Assembly (NCBI RefSeq): GCF_014873495.1 | Contig: NZ_JADBGF010000001.1 | Span: 3,348,001 to 3,412,000 of the forward strand | Reading direction: 5' to 3' | Length of the DNA stretch: 64,000 nt | Source: Streptomyces stelliscabiei | GTDB taxonomy: Bacteria > Actinomycetota > Actinomycetes > Streptomycetales > Streptomycetaceae | Part shown: in pieces, positions 17,466-26,246 of the stretch | Layout of the letters: each line of letters opens with the position of its first letter | Position numbering within the stretch: the stretch's first letter is position 1 | Made by a program: the position numbers and the translations under genes | Notes under the pieces: generated by a model | Told to the model about the DNA's origin: nothing | The model's database searches: none | What the model saw: the letters and a program-made list of their open reading frames with translations, nothing else

Positions 17466-17498
17466 GTGGCCCGGGTCCCTTTCAGGGATTCGGGCCAC
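17466..17498. terminator. Hairpin between fabF and DUF3145 gene
   Basis: GTGGCCCG pairs with CGGGCCAC, extended by GTCCC/GGGAT-type pairs to about 14 bp (two G-T pairs) with a 5-nt loop. It lies between two converging genes. Confidence 0.7.
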
Positions 17499-17533
17499 AT
17501 CTGTGGGTGCGTCGAAAGATCGAGAACGGGGGG

Positions 17534-18028
17534 TCAGACCACCTGGTGCAGCCACCGCACCGGGGCGCCCTCTCCCGCGTACCGGAAGGGCTCCAGTTCG
17601 TCGTCCCAGGGCTTGCCGAGGAGCTTGGCGATCTCGGCCTCCAGGTCGGTCTCGCCGCGCTGGGAGCGGGTCAGGGCGGCCCGCAGGCGGTCCTCGGGGA
17701 TGAGGATGTCGCCGTGGATACCGGTGACGGCGTGGAAGATGCCGAGGTCGGGGGTGCAGCTGTAGCGCTCGCCCTCGGCGGTGGCGCAGGGCTCGGCGGT
17801 GACCTCGAAGCGCAGGAGGTGCCAGCCGCGCAGCGCGGAGGCGAGGGTGGAGGCGGTGCCGGCCCGGCCCTGCCAGGAGAACTCGGAGCGCCAGGTGCCC
17901 GGCGCGGCCGGCTGCCGGATCCAGTCGAGGTTCACGCGGGTCCCGAGAACGCCCGCGACGGCCCACTCGACGTGCGGGCACAGCGCGCGCGGCGCGGAGT
18001 GCACGTACAGGACTCCACGTGTCGTCAC
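17534..18028 (-). CDS. DUF3145 family protein
   Basis: 164 aa, soluble, no signal peptide. The start region (TTRGVLYVHSAPRALCPHVEWAV) and the conserved WIRQPAAPGTWRSEFSW segment match DUF3145, an actinobacterial family found next to the fab operon in Streptomyces. Function is unknown; conserved Trp, His and Cys residues suggest a binding fold rather than a membrane role. GTG at 18028 has GGAGG upstream; a longer frame to 18118 lacks a ribosome site. Confidence 0.88.
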   Translation of the reverse strand: MTTRGVLYVHSAPRALCPHVEWAVAGVLGTRVNLDWIRQPAAPGTWRSEFSWQGRAGTASTLASALRGWHLLRFEVTAEPCATAEGERYSCTPDLGIFHAVTGIHGDILIPEDRLRAALTRSQRGETDLEAEIAKLLGKPWDDELEPFRYAGEGAPVRWLHQVV

Positions 18029-18304
18029 CGGGGCCTCCACAGAGCAGGACGGTTCGCTTTTCGACGGATCGACGGTGGCAGGGCGGCCACGTGGCGAGGC
18101 TACCGTGCGGCGGGGCAAGGAGTGTGACGTACCGTCGGAGCAGGCGTCAGGATGAACGCGGGTTTCACCCGAGGGGACGCCTGTACGGAGGGAACAGTTG
18201 CACCTTCCGTCGCGTCGAAGCCCCGGCTCCGCCTTTCCGGGAACTCCCGCGCGTTGTCATGGGTGGGAGCTTGCACGTGTAGGACCGACCGAGGGGACCA
18301 GGGG

Positions 18305-19204
18305 ATGCGGAAGCGACGCCACCGTTCGAGGGCGGTGTTCGGCGCGGCCTTGGCGGCGGTCCTGCTGGCCGTGGCGGGATGCGACGCCACCGGTGGCGAC
18401 TCTCCCGGCCCCGAGGGGACGGGGTCGCGGGCGAAGCCCTCCCCCACCCCCACCCCCGCCTGGGACAGCAGCCCCGAGTCGCTGGCCGCCGTCGGCGACT
18501 CCATCACCCGCGGCTTCGACGCGTGCCAGGTGCTCTCCGACTGCCCCGAGGTGTCCTGGGCGACCGGCACCGACGCCTCGGTCGACAGTCTCGCCTTACG
18601 GCTGCTGGGCGCGTCGGGGGCGACGCGGCGGAGCTGGAACTACGCGGTGACCGGGGCGCGGATGGCCGATCTGCCGAGCCAGGTGGCGCGGGCGGTCTCC
18701 CGTGAGCCGGAGCTGGTCACGGTGATGATCGGCGCGAACGACGCGTGCCGGGCGACCGCCGCCGCCATGACCCCGGTCGCCGACTTCCGCGCCGACTTCG
18801 AGGACGCGATGGCCACCCTGCGGGACAGCCTGCCGAGGACGCAGGTGTTCGTGGCGAGTGTGCCGGACCTGAAGCGGCTGTGGTCCGAGGGCCGTTCGAA
18901 CCCGGTCGGCAAGCAGGTCTGGAAGCTGGGCATCTGCCCGTCCATGCTGGCCGACCCCGACCTCCTCACCACGGCGGCGGGCGAGCGGCGCGATGCCGTC
19001 CAGAGCCGGGTGGAGGCGTACAACGACGTGCTGCGCGAGGTGTGCGAGAAGGACCGCCACTGCCGCTACGACGGGGGCGCCGTCTTCGACTACCGCTTCG
19101 GGCAGGCCCAGCTCAGCCAGTGGGACTGGTTCCACCCGAGCGTGGACGGGCAGGCGCGACTGGCCGAGATCGCGTACCGGATCATCCGCGGGAAGGGCGC
19201 GTGA
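18305..19204 (+). CDS. SGNH-family hydrolase lipoprotein (TTA-containing)
   Basis: 299-aa exported lipoprotein. The N-terminus RKRRHRSR, hydrophobic core and lipobox LLAVAGC (Cys24) indicate lipid anchoring outside the membrane. The catalytic domain has block I AVGDSITRGFD (nucleophile Ser about 64), block III MIGANDACR, and the C-terminal Asp-His pair in WDWFHPSVDGQ. These are the four SGNH consensus blocks, so an esterase or lipase-like activity is likely. Codon TTA at 18596-18598 encodes a Leu, making translation dependent on the bldA tRNA. A longer frame from 18152 is rejected because it lacks the signal at its start. Confidence 0.9.
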   Translation: MRKRRHRSRAVFGAALAAVLLAVAGCDATGGDSPGPEGTGSRAKPSPTPTPAWDSSPESLAAVGDSITRGFDACQVLSDCPEVSWATGTDASVDSLALRLLGASGATRRSWNYAVTGARMADLPSQVARAVSREPELVTVMIGANDACRATAAAMTPVADFRADFEDAMATLRDSLPRTQVFVASVPDLKRLWSEGRSNPVGKQVWKLGICPSMLADPDLLTTAAGERRDAVQSRVEAYNDVLREVCEKDRHCRYDGGAVFDYRFGQAQLSQWDWFHPSVDGQARLAEIAYRIIRGKGA

Positions 19205-19243
19205 CCTGCGGTTCTGCCGTGGCCTAGGGTTGACGGCAGGCCC

Positions 19244-19446
19244 GTGCACCGCTGGACTCTGGAGCGGGGCGGCGCCCGGGTGCGGATCCTGACGTACGGC
19301 GGGATCGTGCAGCCGGAGACGGGATCGCGTTGGAGACGCAGCACTTTCCCGATGCGCCGAACCGGCCGCGGTTTCCCGGTACGGAGCTGCGGCCGGGGGC
19401 GGTGTACCGGTCGGAGACGGTCTACGGGTTCGGGGTGCGTGCGTAG
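19244..19446 (+). pseudogene. Gutted aldose 1-epimerase relic
   Basis: Bases 19244-19312 read [20 protein letters not shown] then IVQ, matching residues about 14-35 of the intact GalM at 48247 (HRWSLENGGTRLRVLSYGGI). Bases from about 19324, in a different frame, read [18 protein letters not shown], then [17 protein letters not shown] to a TAG at 19444, matching the GalM C-terminus ([17 protein letters not shown]). The middle, some 260 codons with the active site, is missing, and the frames no longer agree. It is a deletion remnant, overlapping the 3' end of the GH3 gene by 25 bp. Confidence 0.85.
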
Positions 19447-21929
19447 TTCACCGTCGCCCTGACGCGGCGGTCCTCGATCGAGCGGCCGGCCTCCACCTCG
19501 TACGAACCCTCCACCGGCACCCACGCGTCGGCCGACTCGTCCCAGATCTCGAAGGCCCTGCGCGGGAGTCGGACGACGGCTTCCCGCGTCTCCCCGGGCG
19601 CCGCGCTCACCGTCGCGAAGCCCGCCAGCCAGCGGGTCGGGCGGTTGTCGTCGGGAGTCGTGGGAGCCAGGTAGAGCTGGACGGTCTCCCGGCCCTCGCG
19701 GGTGCCCGTGTTGCGGACGCGTACCGTCGCCGTCGTGCCGGTGACGTCGAGGGACTCGTAGGTCCAGTCGGTGTAGCCGAGGCCGTGGCCGAAGGGGTAC
19801 GAGGGTGTCGCGGAGTGCCTGTCCCAGGCGCGGTAGCCGATGAAGACGCCCTCGTCGTAGGGGAGTTCGCCGTCCGTGGGGGTGACCCGGGTGACGGGGG
19901 CCTCGGCCAGGGAGCCCCAGGTGGTGGGGAGCCGGCCGCCGGGCTCGTGGGCGCCGGTGAGGACGTCGGCGAGGGCGGCGCCGCCCTCCTGGCCGGGGAA
20001 CCAGGTGAGGAGGACGGCGGCGACGTCGTCGCGCCACGGGAGTTCCACCGGGGAACCGGCGTTGATGACCACGACGGTGTCGGGGTTGGCGGCGGCCACG
20101 GCGCGGACCAGGTCGTCCTGACGGCCGGGGAGGCGCAGGTCCTTGCGGTCGAAGCCCTCGGACTCGACGCGCTCGGTGGTGGCGACCACCACGACGGCGG
20201 TGTCGGCGGCGCGCGCGGCCTCGACGGCCTCGGCGATCAGCTCGTCGGGGTCGCGCTGCGGGTCCTGGTGGCACAGGGAGAAGGCGATGGCCTTGAAGAG
20301 GGCGTCGGCGGGGAGTTCCGTGACATGGGTGAGGGAGACCTCGACGGGGGTGTCCGCCGTCAGCTCGACCCGGGCTCGGGGGACGGGGGCGCCGAAGAAC
20401 GTCACGAAGGGGTCGTCCGTGTCGGTGGTCTGCACTCCGTCGAAGAGGGTCGTGCCGTCGACGGTGAGGGTGAAGGCGCCGAGGCCCTTGATGCCGAAGG
20501 TGTGCGTGCCGGCCTCGCGCGGGGTGAAGGTGCCGGTCAGCTCGACGGTGTGCAGGGCGGTGGAGGTCCCCCCGCTCGAGCGAGGCCGAGAGTGGGGGAG
20601 GGTGACTCCCTCGGGCAGGTCCGCGCCCATCCACTGGAGCTGGCCGCTCGGTACGGAGCCGGTGCCGAGGACCGTCCCGGTGGTGTCGCGGCAGACGGCC
20701 CGAAGGGTGAATCCCTTGTCGGCCACGCCGAGTTCCTCGTTGGGGTCCGCGCCCACCGTGTAGGTGAGGGCGCCGTCGGGGAGGGCGGCGGTGAGGCCGT
20801 CGAGGGGGGAGACGACACGGGAGGGGAAGACCGTGGCGGAGCCGCCGCCGAGGACGCGGGCGTCGCGGGCCGCCGCGCCGATGAGGGCGACCTGCGCACC
20901 CGGCTTCAGGGGCAGGGCCGCCCGGCCGTCCCTCACGTCGTTGCGGACCAGGACGAAGGACCGGCGGGCTATCTCGCGGGCCAGCGCCTCGCCGTCGACG
21001 GGGGCGGGCAGTTCGGTGACCACCGGATCGGCGCCCTCCAGGATGCCGACGCGGGCGGCCAGGCGCAGGACCCGGCGGACCGCCTCGTCGACCTCGGACT
21101 CCGCGACGTCGCCTGCGCGGACGGCGGCCGCCAGGGGATCGCCGTAGACGGTGACCGGGCCGGGCATGGCGACGTCGAGGCCGCCGGTGAGGGCGTCGGC
21201 CGTGGAGCGGGCGGCCATCCAGTCGGAGACGTTGAAGCCGTCGAAGCCCCACTCGCCGCGCAGGACCTCGTTCACGAGGTAGCGGTGCTCGCTCATCGTG
21301 GTGCCGTTGACCGTGTTGTAGGCGGTCATGATGCCCCAGGGGTGGGCGTTCGCCACGATCGCCTCGAAGGGGGCCAGGTACAGCTCCCGCAGGGCGCGTT
21401 GGGAGACCAGGTTGTTCACCGTGAAGCGGTCGGTCTCGGCGTCGTTGGCGACGAAGTGCTTGACGGTGGTGCCGACCCCGCCGGCCTGCACGCCGGTCAC
21501 ATAGCCCGAGCCGATCTCGCCCGTGAGGTACGGGTCCTCGCTGTACGCCTCGAAGTGGCGGCCGCCGAGCGGGGAGCGGTGCAGGTTGACCGTGGGGGCG
21601 AGGAGGACGTGGACGCCCTTGCGGCGGGCCTCCTGAGCCAGCAACACCCCTGCCCGGCGGGCGAGTTCGGGGTCCCAGGTGGCGGCGAGGGCGGTCGGGG
21701 ACGGCAGGGCCACGGACGGGTCGTCGGCGGTCCAGCGCACTCCTCGCACGCCGATCGGACCGTCGGACATGACGAGGGAGTCGAGTCCGATCTCGGGCAG
21801 CGCGGGCAGGGTCCACATGTCCTGGCCGGAGAGCAGGCTCGCCTTGGCGTCGAGGTCGAGCTTGGCGAGGGCCGCCTCGACGGCCGCCTCACGGGCCTCG
21901 TCTGCCGGATCGGTGTGTGTGCCCGCCAT
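19422..21929 (-). CDS. GH3 beta-glucosidase with PA14 insert
   Basis: 835-aa glycoside hydrolase of family 3, cytoplasmic (no signal peptide). The N-terminal barrel has KHFVANDAE and the nucleophile Asp in FNVSDWMAA (about residue 230); the second domain has the [10 protein letters not shown]-type loop. A PA14-like beta insert ([18 protein letters not shown], then VTFFGAPVP) occupies about 375-490, and a fibronectin-III-like domain ends the protein. It cleaves terminal beta-glucosides or related sugars. ATG 21929 has AGGAGG upstream. It is divergent from the TetR gene at 22071, its probable regulator. Confidence 0.93.
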   Translation of the reverse strand: MAGTHTDPADEAREAAVEAALAKLDLDAKASLLSGQDMWTLPALPEIGLDSLVMSDGPIGVRGVRWTADDPSVALPSPTALAATWDPELARRAGVLLAQEARRKGVHVLLAPTVNLHRSPLGGRHFEAYSEDPYLTGEIGSGYVTGVQAGGVGTTVKHFVANDAETDRFTVNNLVSQRALRELYLAPFEAIVANAHPWGIMTAYNTVNGTTMSEHRYLVNEVLRGEWGFDGFNVSDWMAARSTADALTGGLDVAMPGPVTVYGDPLAAAVRAGDVAESEVDEAVRRVLRLAARVGILEGADPVVTELPAPVDGEALAREIARRSFVLVRNDVRDGRAALPLKPGAQVALIGAAARDARVLGGGSATVFPSRVVSPLDGLTAALPDGALTYTVGADPNEELGVADKGFTLRAVCRDTTGTVLGTGSVPSGQLQWMGADLPEGVTLPHSRPRSSGGTSTALHTVELTGTFTPREAGTHTFGIKGLGAFTLTVDGTTLFDGVQTTDTDDPFVTFFGAPVPRARVELTADTPVEVSLTHVTELPADALFKAIAFSLCHQDPQRDPDELIAEAVEAARAADTAVVVVATTERVESEGFDRKDLRLPGRQDDLVRAVAAANPDTVVVINAGSPVELPWRDDVAAVLLTWFPGQEGGAALADVLTGAHEPGGRLPTTWGSLAEAPVTRVTPTDGELPYDEGVFIGYRAWDRHSATPSYPFGHGLGYTDWTYESLDVTGTTATVRVRNTGTREGRETVQLYLAPTTPDDNRPTRWLAGFATVSAAPGETREAVVRLPRRAFEIWDESADAWVPVEGSYEVEAGRSIEDRRVRATVNYARTPNP

Positions 21930-21996
21930 GGGGTCCTCCTGGGTTCGGATCCGTCGGTCCGTGCGGTTCGTCCGTGAACCACCCCCATCGTGCATC

Positions 21997-22037
21997 CGTT
22001 ACCTGTAGAGCGGTAGGTTTCGTTACCTTTACGTTAC
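21997..22037. promoter_or_regulatory. Repeated CGTTAC sites between GH3 and TetR genes
   Basis: CGTTACCT at 21997 and 22021 and CGTTACTT at 22032 are direct repeats in an AT-richer stretch. ACCT (22001-22004) and AGGT (22015-22018) also form a dyad. The location in the 141-bp divergent promoter makes this a likely TetR-type operator. Confidence 0.45.
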
Positions 22038-22070
22038 TTTCAGGCCCGGGGGATGTCGTACGGTGGCGCC

Positions 22071-22634
22071 ATGAACGGCAGGGCCAGGAGTGTGGAGCGG
22101 CGAGCGGAGATCGTCCGGGCCGCCCTGGAGGTGATCGCCGAGCGCGGTTACCGGGGGGCGAGCCTGGCGGCCGTCGCCGAGCGGGTCGGGCTCACCCAGC
22201 AGGGGCTGCTGCACCACTTCCCGACGAAGGAGGCGCTGCTGGTCGCGGTGCTCCACGAACGCGACCAGTGGGACGCGGTGCCGAACACCGCGTGGCGGCT
22301 CGATCTGCTGGCCTCGCTCGTGGAGTACAACGCGATGCGGCCCGCCATCATCCAGACCTTCTCGGCGCTGCTCGGCGAGAGCGTCACGGAGGGGCATCCG
22401 GCACGCGAGTACTTCACCGGGCGCTACGACCGGGTGCGCGCCAGCATGGTGGAGGTGCTGCGCGACGAGTACGGCGACCGGCTGCCGAGCGGGCTGACAC
22501 CCGAGCGCGTGGCGCCGCTGCTGGTGGCCGTGATGGACGGCCTGCAGTACCAGTGGCTGCTGGATCCGGGGTCCGTGGACATGCCGGGGGCCTTCCGGGA
22601 CTTCCTGACGCTGCTGGGCGAGGACACGGGCTGA
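22071..22634 (+). CDS. TetR family regulator next to GH3 gene
   Basis: 187 aa with the TetR helix-turn-helix GASLAAVAERVGLTQQGLLH at about residues 32-51 and FPTKEALLVAVL after it. The C-terminal helical domain is of the type found in sugar-utilisation repressors beside glycosidases. Divergent placement against the GH3 gene points to control of that enzyme. I used ATG 22071; an in-frame ATG at 22053 has no room for a ribosome site. Confidence 0.88.
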   Translation: MNGRARSVERRAEIVRAALEVIAERGYRGASLAAVAERVGLTQQGLLHHFPTKEALLVAVLHERDQWDAVPNTAWRLDLLASLVEYNAMRPAIIQTFSALLGESVTEGHPAREYFTGRYDRVRASMVEVLRDEYGDRLPSGLTPERVAPLLVAVMDGLQYQWLLDPGSVDMPGAFRDFLTLLGEDTG

Positions 22635-22813
22635 GACCGGCCGTTCACCGCGTACGAACGGCCGTTCACCGCGCGAGACCGGCCGTTCACCGCCTACGAC
22701 CGGCTGTCGCGCCGCGGCCGCATGGCGTACGCCCCTTCCGTCACGCGATACTGCCGCCGTCCGGAGCGACACCCCCACGGCACGACAGCGACGGAAGGAC
22801 CTCGACTCCCTTG

Positions 22814-24151
22814 ATGTCCCCACTGATATCTCCCCTGACTTCCCGACGGGCACGCGGAGCGACGATCGCCCTGGCGGCCCTGCTCGCCGGCCTCTGCGCC
22901 CCCACCTCCGCCGCCTCCGCCTCCGCCTCGGCGGCCCTCACCGTCGAGGAGCAACGGCTCGACCGGGCCGTACCCCAGGAGATCCTGCGGCGGTCCGGAT
23001 TCGACGCCGTGGCACCGGAGTTCGGGCGGGCCCTGGCCGGCGCGCGGTCGTACGCCCAGGCCGAGCGCATCGTGGAACGGCAGGGTGCGCGGTTGTGGAC
23101 GCGGGCCGTGGACCGGGCGCAGGGGCGCGGGCCGGCGGGCGGCGATCTGAGCCGGGACGACGACCGGCCGCTGTACTGGGCGCGGTTGGGGATGACGCGG
23201 GAAGTGCGCGGCTGGAAGCCGAAGTTCGGGCTGACGGAACCGCAGAGAGCCGTGCTGCTGGGCGCGTTGGAGCGGGCGTCACGCGGCCAGGACTCCATCC
23301 GGTACCCCGGAGGTGCCAAGGGGACGAAGCGGATCCTCGTCACCGGCTTCGACCCGTTCACACTGGACCGGGACGTGCGGATCTCCAACCCGTCCGGCGC
23401 CACGGCGCTCGCTCTCGACGGCACGGTGATCCGGACCGCCGACGGGCCGGCGCGCATCGAGACCGCCGTCTTCCCGGTCCGCTGGGAGGACTTCGCGGAC
23501 GGCACGGTCGAGCGGACCCTGCGGGGGTCGTTGCCCCGCGTGGACCTCTTCGCGACCGTCAGCCAGGGCCGGGTGGGCCGTTTCGACATCGAGCGGACCA
23601 ACGGGGCCTGGCGCGGCGGCTTCGCCGACAACGACAACATCGGCCGCACCGGAACCGTCCCGGTGACCGACCCCGCCACCCAGCCCCAGTGGACGACCAC
23701 GACCCTGCCGTACGCGGACATCGTCGCCGCGGACACGGGCCGCTTCCCGGTGTACGACAACACGAGCGTGACCGAGATCCCCGCGGGCGGCACGGCCGCG
23801 GTCGTACGGCCGGACGGGCCGACGCCGGGCTCGACCGCGCGGGCCGGGGGCGGCGGCGACTACCTCTCCAACGAGATCGCCTACCGGGCGACGCTCCTGC
23901 GCGACCGGCTGGGGCTCGGCCCCCGGCTGCCCGGCGGGCATGTGCACACGCCCGTCCTGCAGTTCGGCGCCGGCAACACCGACCCGGCGACCGGGGCGGT
24001 GACCGATCCGGAGTTCGTGCGGAACCGGCTGGACATCATCGCCCAGGTGCGATCGATCGTGACGGTCGCGGTGGACGCCGGTGCGGCGGGGTCCGGCGCG
24101 AGGGGTTCCGGTACGACGGATCCCGGTACGACGGGGAGTACGCGAGGCTGA
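22814..24151 (+). CDS. Secreted pyroglutamyl-peptidase-like protein, catalytic Cys replaced
   Basis: 445 aa. A Sec-type signal peptide (to about residue 40, ending PTSAASASASA) precedes a helical region of about 130 residues and then a C15 pyroglutamyl-peptidase fold from about residue 170 (KRILVTGFDPF, NPSGATALAL). Of the family triad, the Glu position is kept (DIERTNGAW) and the His position is kept (GGHVHTPVLQ). The Cys of the usual YVCNH motif is Ser here (DYLSNEIAYR). The mature protein has no Cys at all. It is either an inactive binder or a Ser-nucleophile variant. The C-terminus is a short Gly/Thr-rich tail. Confidence 0.8.
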   Translation: MSPLISPLTSRRARGATIALAALLAGLCAPTSAASASASAALTVEEQRLDRAVPQEILRRSGFDAVAPEFGRALAGARSYAQAERIVERQGARLWTRAVDRAQGRGPAGGDLSRDDDRPLYWARLGMTREVRGWKPKFGLTEPQRAVLLGALERASRGQDSIRYPGGAKGTKRILVTGFDPFTLDRDVRISNPSGATALALDGTVIRTADGPARIETAVFPVRWEDFADGTVERTLRGSLPRVDLFATVSQGRVGRFDIERTNGAWRGGFADNDNIGRTGTVPVTDPATQPQWTTTTLPYADIVAADTGRFPVYDNTSVTEIPAGGTAAVVRPDGPTPGSTARAGGGGDYLSNEIAYRATLLRDRLGLGPRLPGGHVHTPVLQFGAGNTDPATGAVTDPEFVRNRLDIIAQVRSIVTVAVDAGAAGSGARGSGTTDPGTTGSTRG

Positions 24152-24197
24152 GGCCTCCGGCCGGGCGAGGGGGACACGGCGGCCGCGTGGGTCTCGT

Positions 24198-25016
24198 TCA
24201 GGCGCCGACCTCGGGCTTGCGGAACATGCCGTTCTGCTGCGGGACCCGGTTGCGTTCGTCCTCGCCGGTCGTCTCCTCGCCCAGCAGGTCGCGGGCCATG
24301 AGGGTGGCGCCCGCGACCGCGCCCGGCATCAGGAAGACGGCGACGAACGGCACCAGGAAGGCGAGGCCCAGCGGGGTGCCGAAGCCCCAGATCATGGTCT
24401 TGCGGGAGCGCAGGAGGGTGAGGCGGGCGCGGAGTTCGACGCGGCGGCGCTGGAGGGCGACGGCGGTCAGTTCCTCGGTGAGGAAGAAGCCGGTCACCAT
24501 GAAGCCGACCACCGGGACGACCGTCTGGCCGACGAACGGGACGAAGCCGAGGCCGAACAGCAGGAGGGCCCACAGCAGCGCCCGTACGACGATACGGAGG
24601 CTGTCCCGGCCCGAGATCCACAACTCCCGCCACAGGGGCAGGCCGGACTCCGGGGCGGTGCCGTCCGGGGAGACGTCCCGGTCGACCTTCTCCGAGAGGT
24701 TCTCGTAGAACGGCTGGCCGATGAGGAGGGTCATGGCGGTGAAGGTGATGACCGCGAGGGCCAGGGCGAGGGCGAACAGCACGGCGGTGAGCAGGCCGCG
24801 GAACAGACCGGCCCAGGGGCTGGACCAGTCGTCCGCGAAGGGGGTAGCCCAGGTGACGAAGTCCGGGCCCCAGACGCCGAGCGCGACCAGGGCGCCGAGG
24901 TAGAGGACGAGTGTGATCAGGCCTGGGATCAGGCCGAAGCCGTACTGCTTGCCGTGCCTGGCCACCCAGCGTTGGCCCTGCACGAGGTACTGGAAACCCA
25001 CCCCGAAATCACGCAT
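24198..25016 (-). CDS. EI24 / CysZ-like membrane protein
   Basis: 272 aa. The start RDFGVGFQYLVQGQRWVARH and the pattern of four to six membrane helices (about 30-55, 75-105, 150-185, 215-245) match the EI24 domain family, related to the sulfate transporter CysZ. A conserved GFGTPLGLAFLVPFVAVFLMPGAV segment follows the last cytoplasmic loop. Sulfate transport is possible but unproven for actinobacterial members. It converges with the Pcp-like gene and is separated by 10 bp from the SGNH gene upstream, probably one transcript. Confidence 0.85.
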   Translation of the reverse strand: MRDFGVGFQYLVQGQRWVARHGKQYGFGLIPGLITLVLYLGALVALGVWGPDFVTWATPFADDWSSPWAGLFRGLLTAVLFALALALAVITFTAMTLLIGQPFYENLSEKVDRDVSPDGTAPESGLPLWRELWISGRDSLRIVVRALLWALLLFGLGFVPFVGQTVVPVVGFMVTGFFLTEELTAVALQRRRVELRARLTLLRSRKTMIWGFGTPLGLAFLVPFVAVFLMPGAVAGATLMARDLLGEETTGEDERNRVPQQNGMFRKPEVGA

Positions 25017-25026
25017 GGGGCAAATT

Positions 25027-26223
25027 TTACCCAGCGGGGTGCGGGGGGTCCGCAGTGGGCGCGAAGGCTCCCTCCGGCTCGAAGGCCAGCTTCGCGAAGC
25101 GTTCGCCGATGAGGCGGTGGGTCTCGGCGTCCGGGTGCAGGTCGTCCGGGAGCGGGAGGGTCGCGGCGTCGGACTCGCCGTAGAGGCTGAGGCCGTCGAG
25201 CTGGTGGAGGGCGGGGTCCTCGGCCGAGCGCTGGGCGACGATCGCCGCGAGTTCCTCGCGGATGACCCGGAGGGTGAGTTTGCCCGGGGTGAGATCGTCC
25301 GGGTCGCCCATGGCGCGGAAGCGGAGCCGCCCTTCGGCGAGGTCGGTGAAGTCGGGGGCGCTGGGGCCGGGGGTGTCCTCGTGGATGGGGCAGAGGATCG
25401 GGGAGACGACGAGGAGGGGCGTGGTGGGGTGGCCGTCGCGGATCGTGTCCAGGAAGCCGTGGACGGCGGGGGCGAAGGCGCGCAGCCGCATCACGTCGTG
25501 GTTCACGAGGTTGATGCCGATCTTGACGCTGATCAGGTCGGCGGGGGTGTCCCGGATGGCGCGGGCGGTGAAGGGGTCGAGCAGGGCGCTGCCGCCGAGG
25601 CCCAGGTTGATGAGGTCGACGCCGGCGAGGGAGGCGGCGCGGGCGGGCCAGATCTCGGTGGGGCCGGCGGCGTCGGAGCCGTGGCTGATGGAGCTGCCGT
25701 GGTGCAGCCAGACCCGGCGGCCCCGGTCCGGGTCGGGCTCGACGGGGGCGTCGGTGCGCAGGGCGAGGAGTTCGGTGGTCTCGTTGTGCGGGAGCCAGAT
25801 CTCGACCGTCTTGGGGCCGGCGGGGAGGCCGGTGAAAGTCACCGTGCCGGGTGGGCCGGAGCGGTGCTCGGACTGCCCGGTGGTCATGTCGAGGGTGACG
25901 GTGTTGCCGTCGGGCACGCTCGCGCGGGCGGTCAGCCGGCCGTCGACGAGGAGGTCGTACAGGCCGTCCGGGCGCGGCGGGGCGCCCACGTAGGCGCGCT
26001 TGGTGCGCAGGGCGTCCAGTTCGACGGCGGTGGCGCGGGTGCGGAAGACCAGGCGTACGCCGGAGGGCTGGGACTCGACGACGGCCAGCTGCGGATCGGT
26101 GCACTGGGCGCGGGCCCGGGCCGGCAGCCGGTGGGGCAGCACACCGCGCTCGGTGCGCTCCAACTCCAGGGCGCCGCGCAGGAGGTCGGCGGTGAGGGGG
26201 GTGGTGATCCAGCGGGGGTTCAT
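25027..26223 (-). CDS. SGNH/GDSL hydrolase with N-terminal beta domain
   Basis: 398 aa without a signal peptide. The first 190 residues form a beta-rich jelly-roll-like domain; the hydrolase domain begins at VWLHHGSSISHGSD (nucleophile Ser about 189), continues with GLGGSALLDP and IGINLVNHD, and ends with the Asp-His pair in PDDLHPDAETHR (about 365). This two-domain layout resembles CE2-type carbohydrate esterases. The preferred start is ATG 26223; the longer GTG start at 26250 lacks a ribosome site. It lies upstream of, and probably co-transcribed with, the EI24 gene. Confidence 0.82.
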   Translation of the reverse strand: MNPRWITTPLTADLLRGALELERTERGVLPHRLPARARAQCTDPQLAVVESQPSGVRLVFRTRATAVELDALRTKRAYVGAPPRPDGLYDLLVDGRLTARASVPDGNTVTLDMTTGQSEHRSGPPGTVTFTGLPAGPKTVEIWLPHNETTELLALRTDAPVEPDPDRGRRVWLHHGSSISHGSDAAGPTEIWPARAASLAGVDLINLGLGGSALLDPFTARAIRDTPADLISVKIGINLVNHDVMRLRAFAPAVHGFLDTIRDGHPTTPLLVVSPILCPIHEDTPGPSAPDFTDLAEGRLRFRAMGDPDDLTPGKLTLRVIREELAAIVAQRSAEDPALHQLDGLSLYGESDAATLPLPDDLHPDAETHRLIGERFAKLAFEPEGAFAPTADPPHPAG

Positions 26224-26246
26224 AGGGTTCTCGGTTTTCGAGGGGT

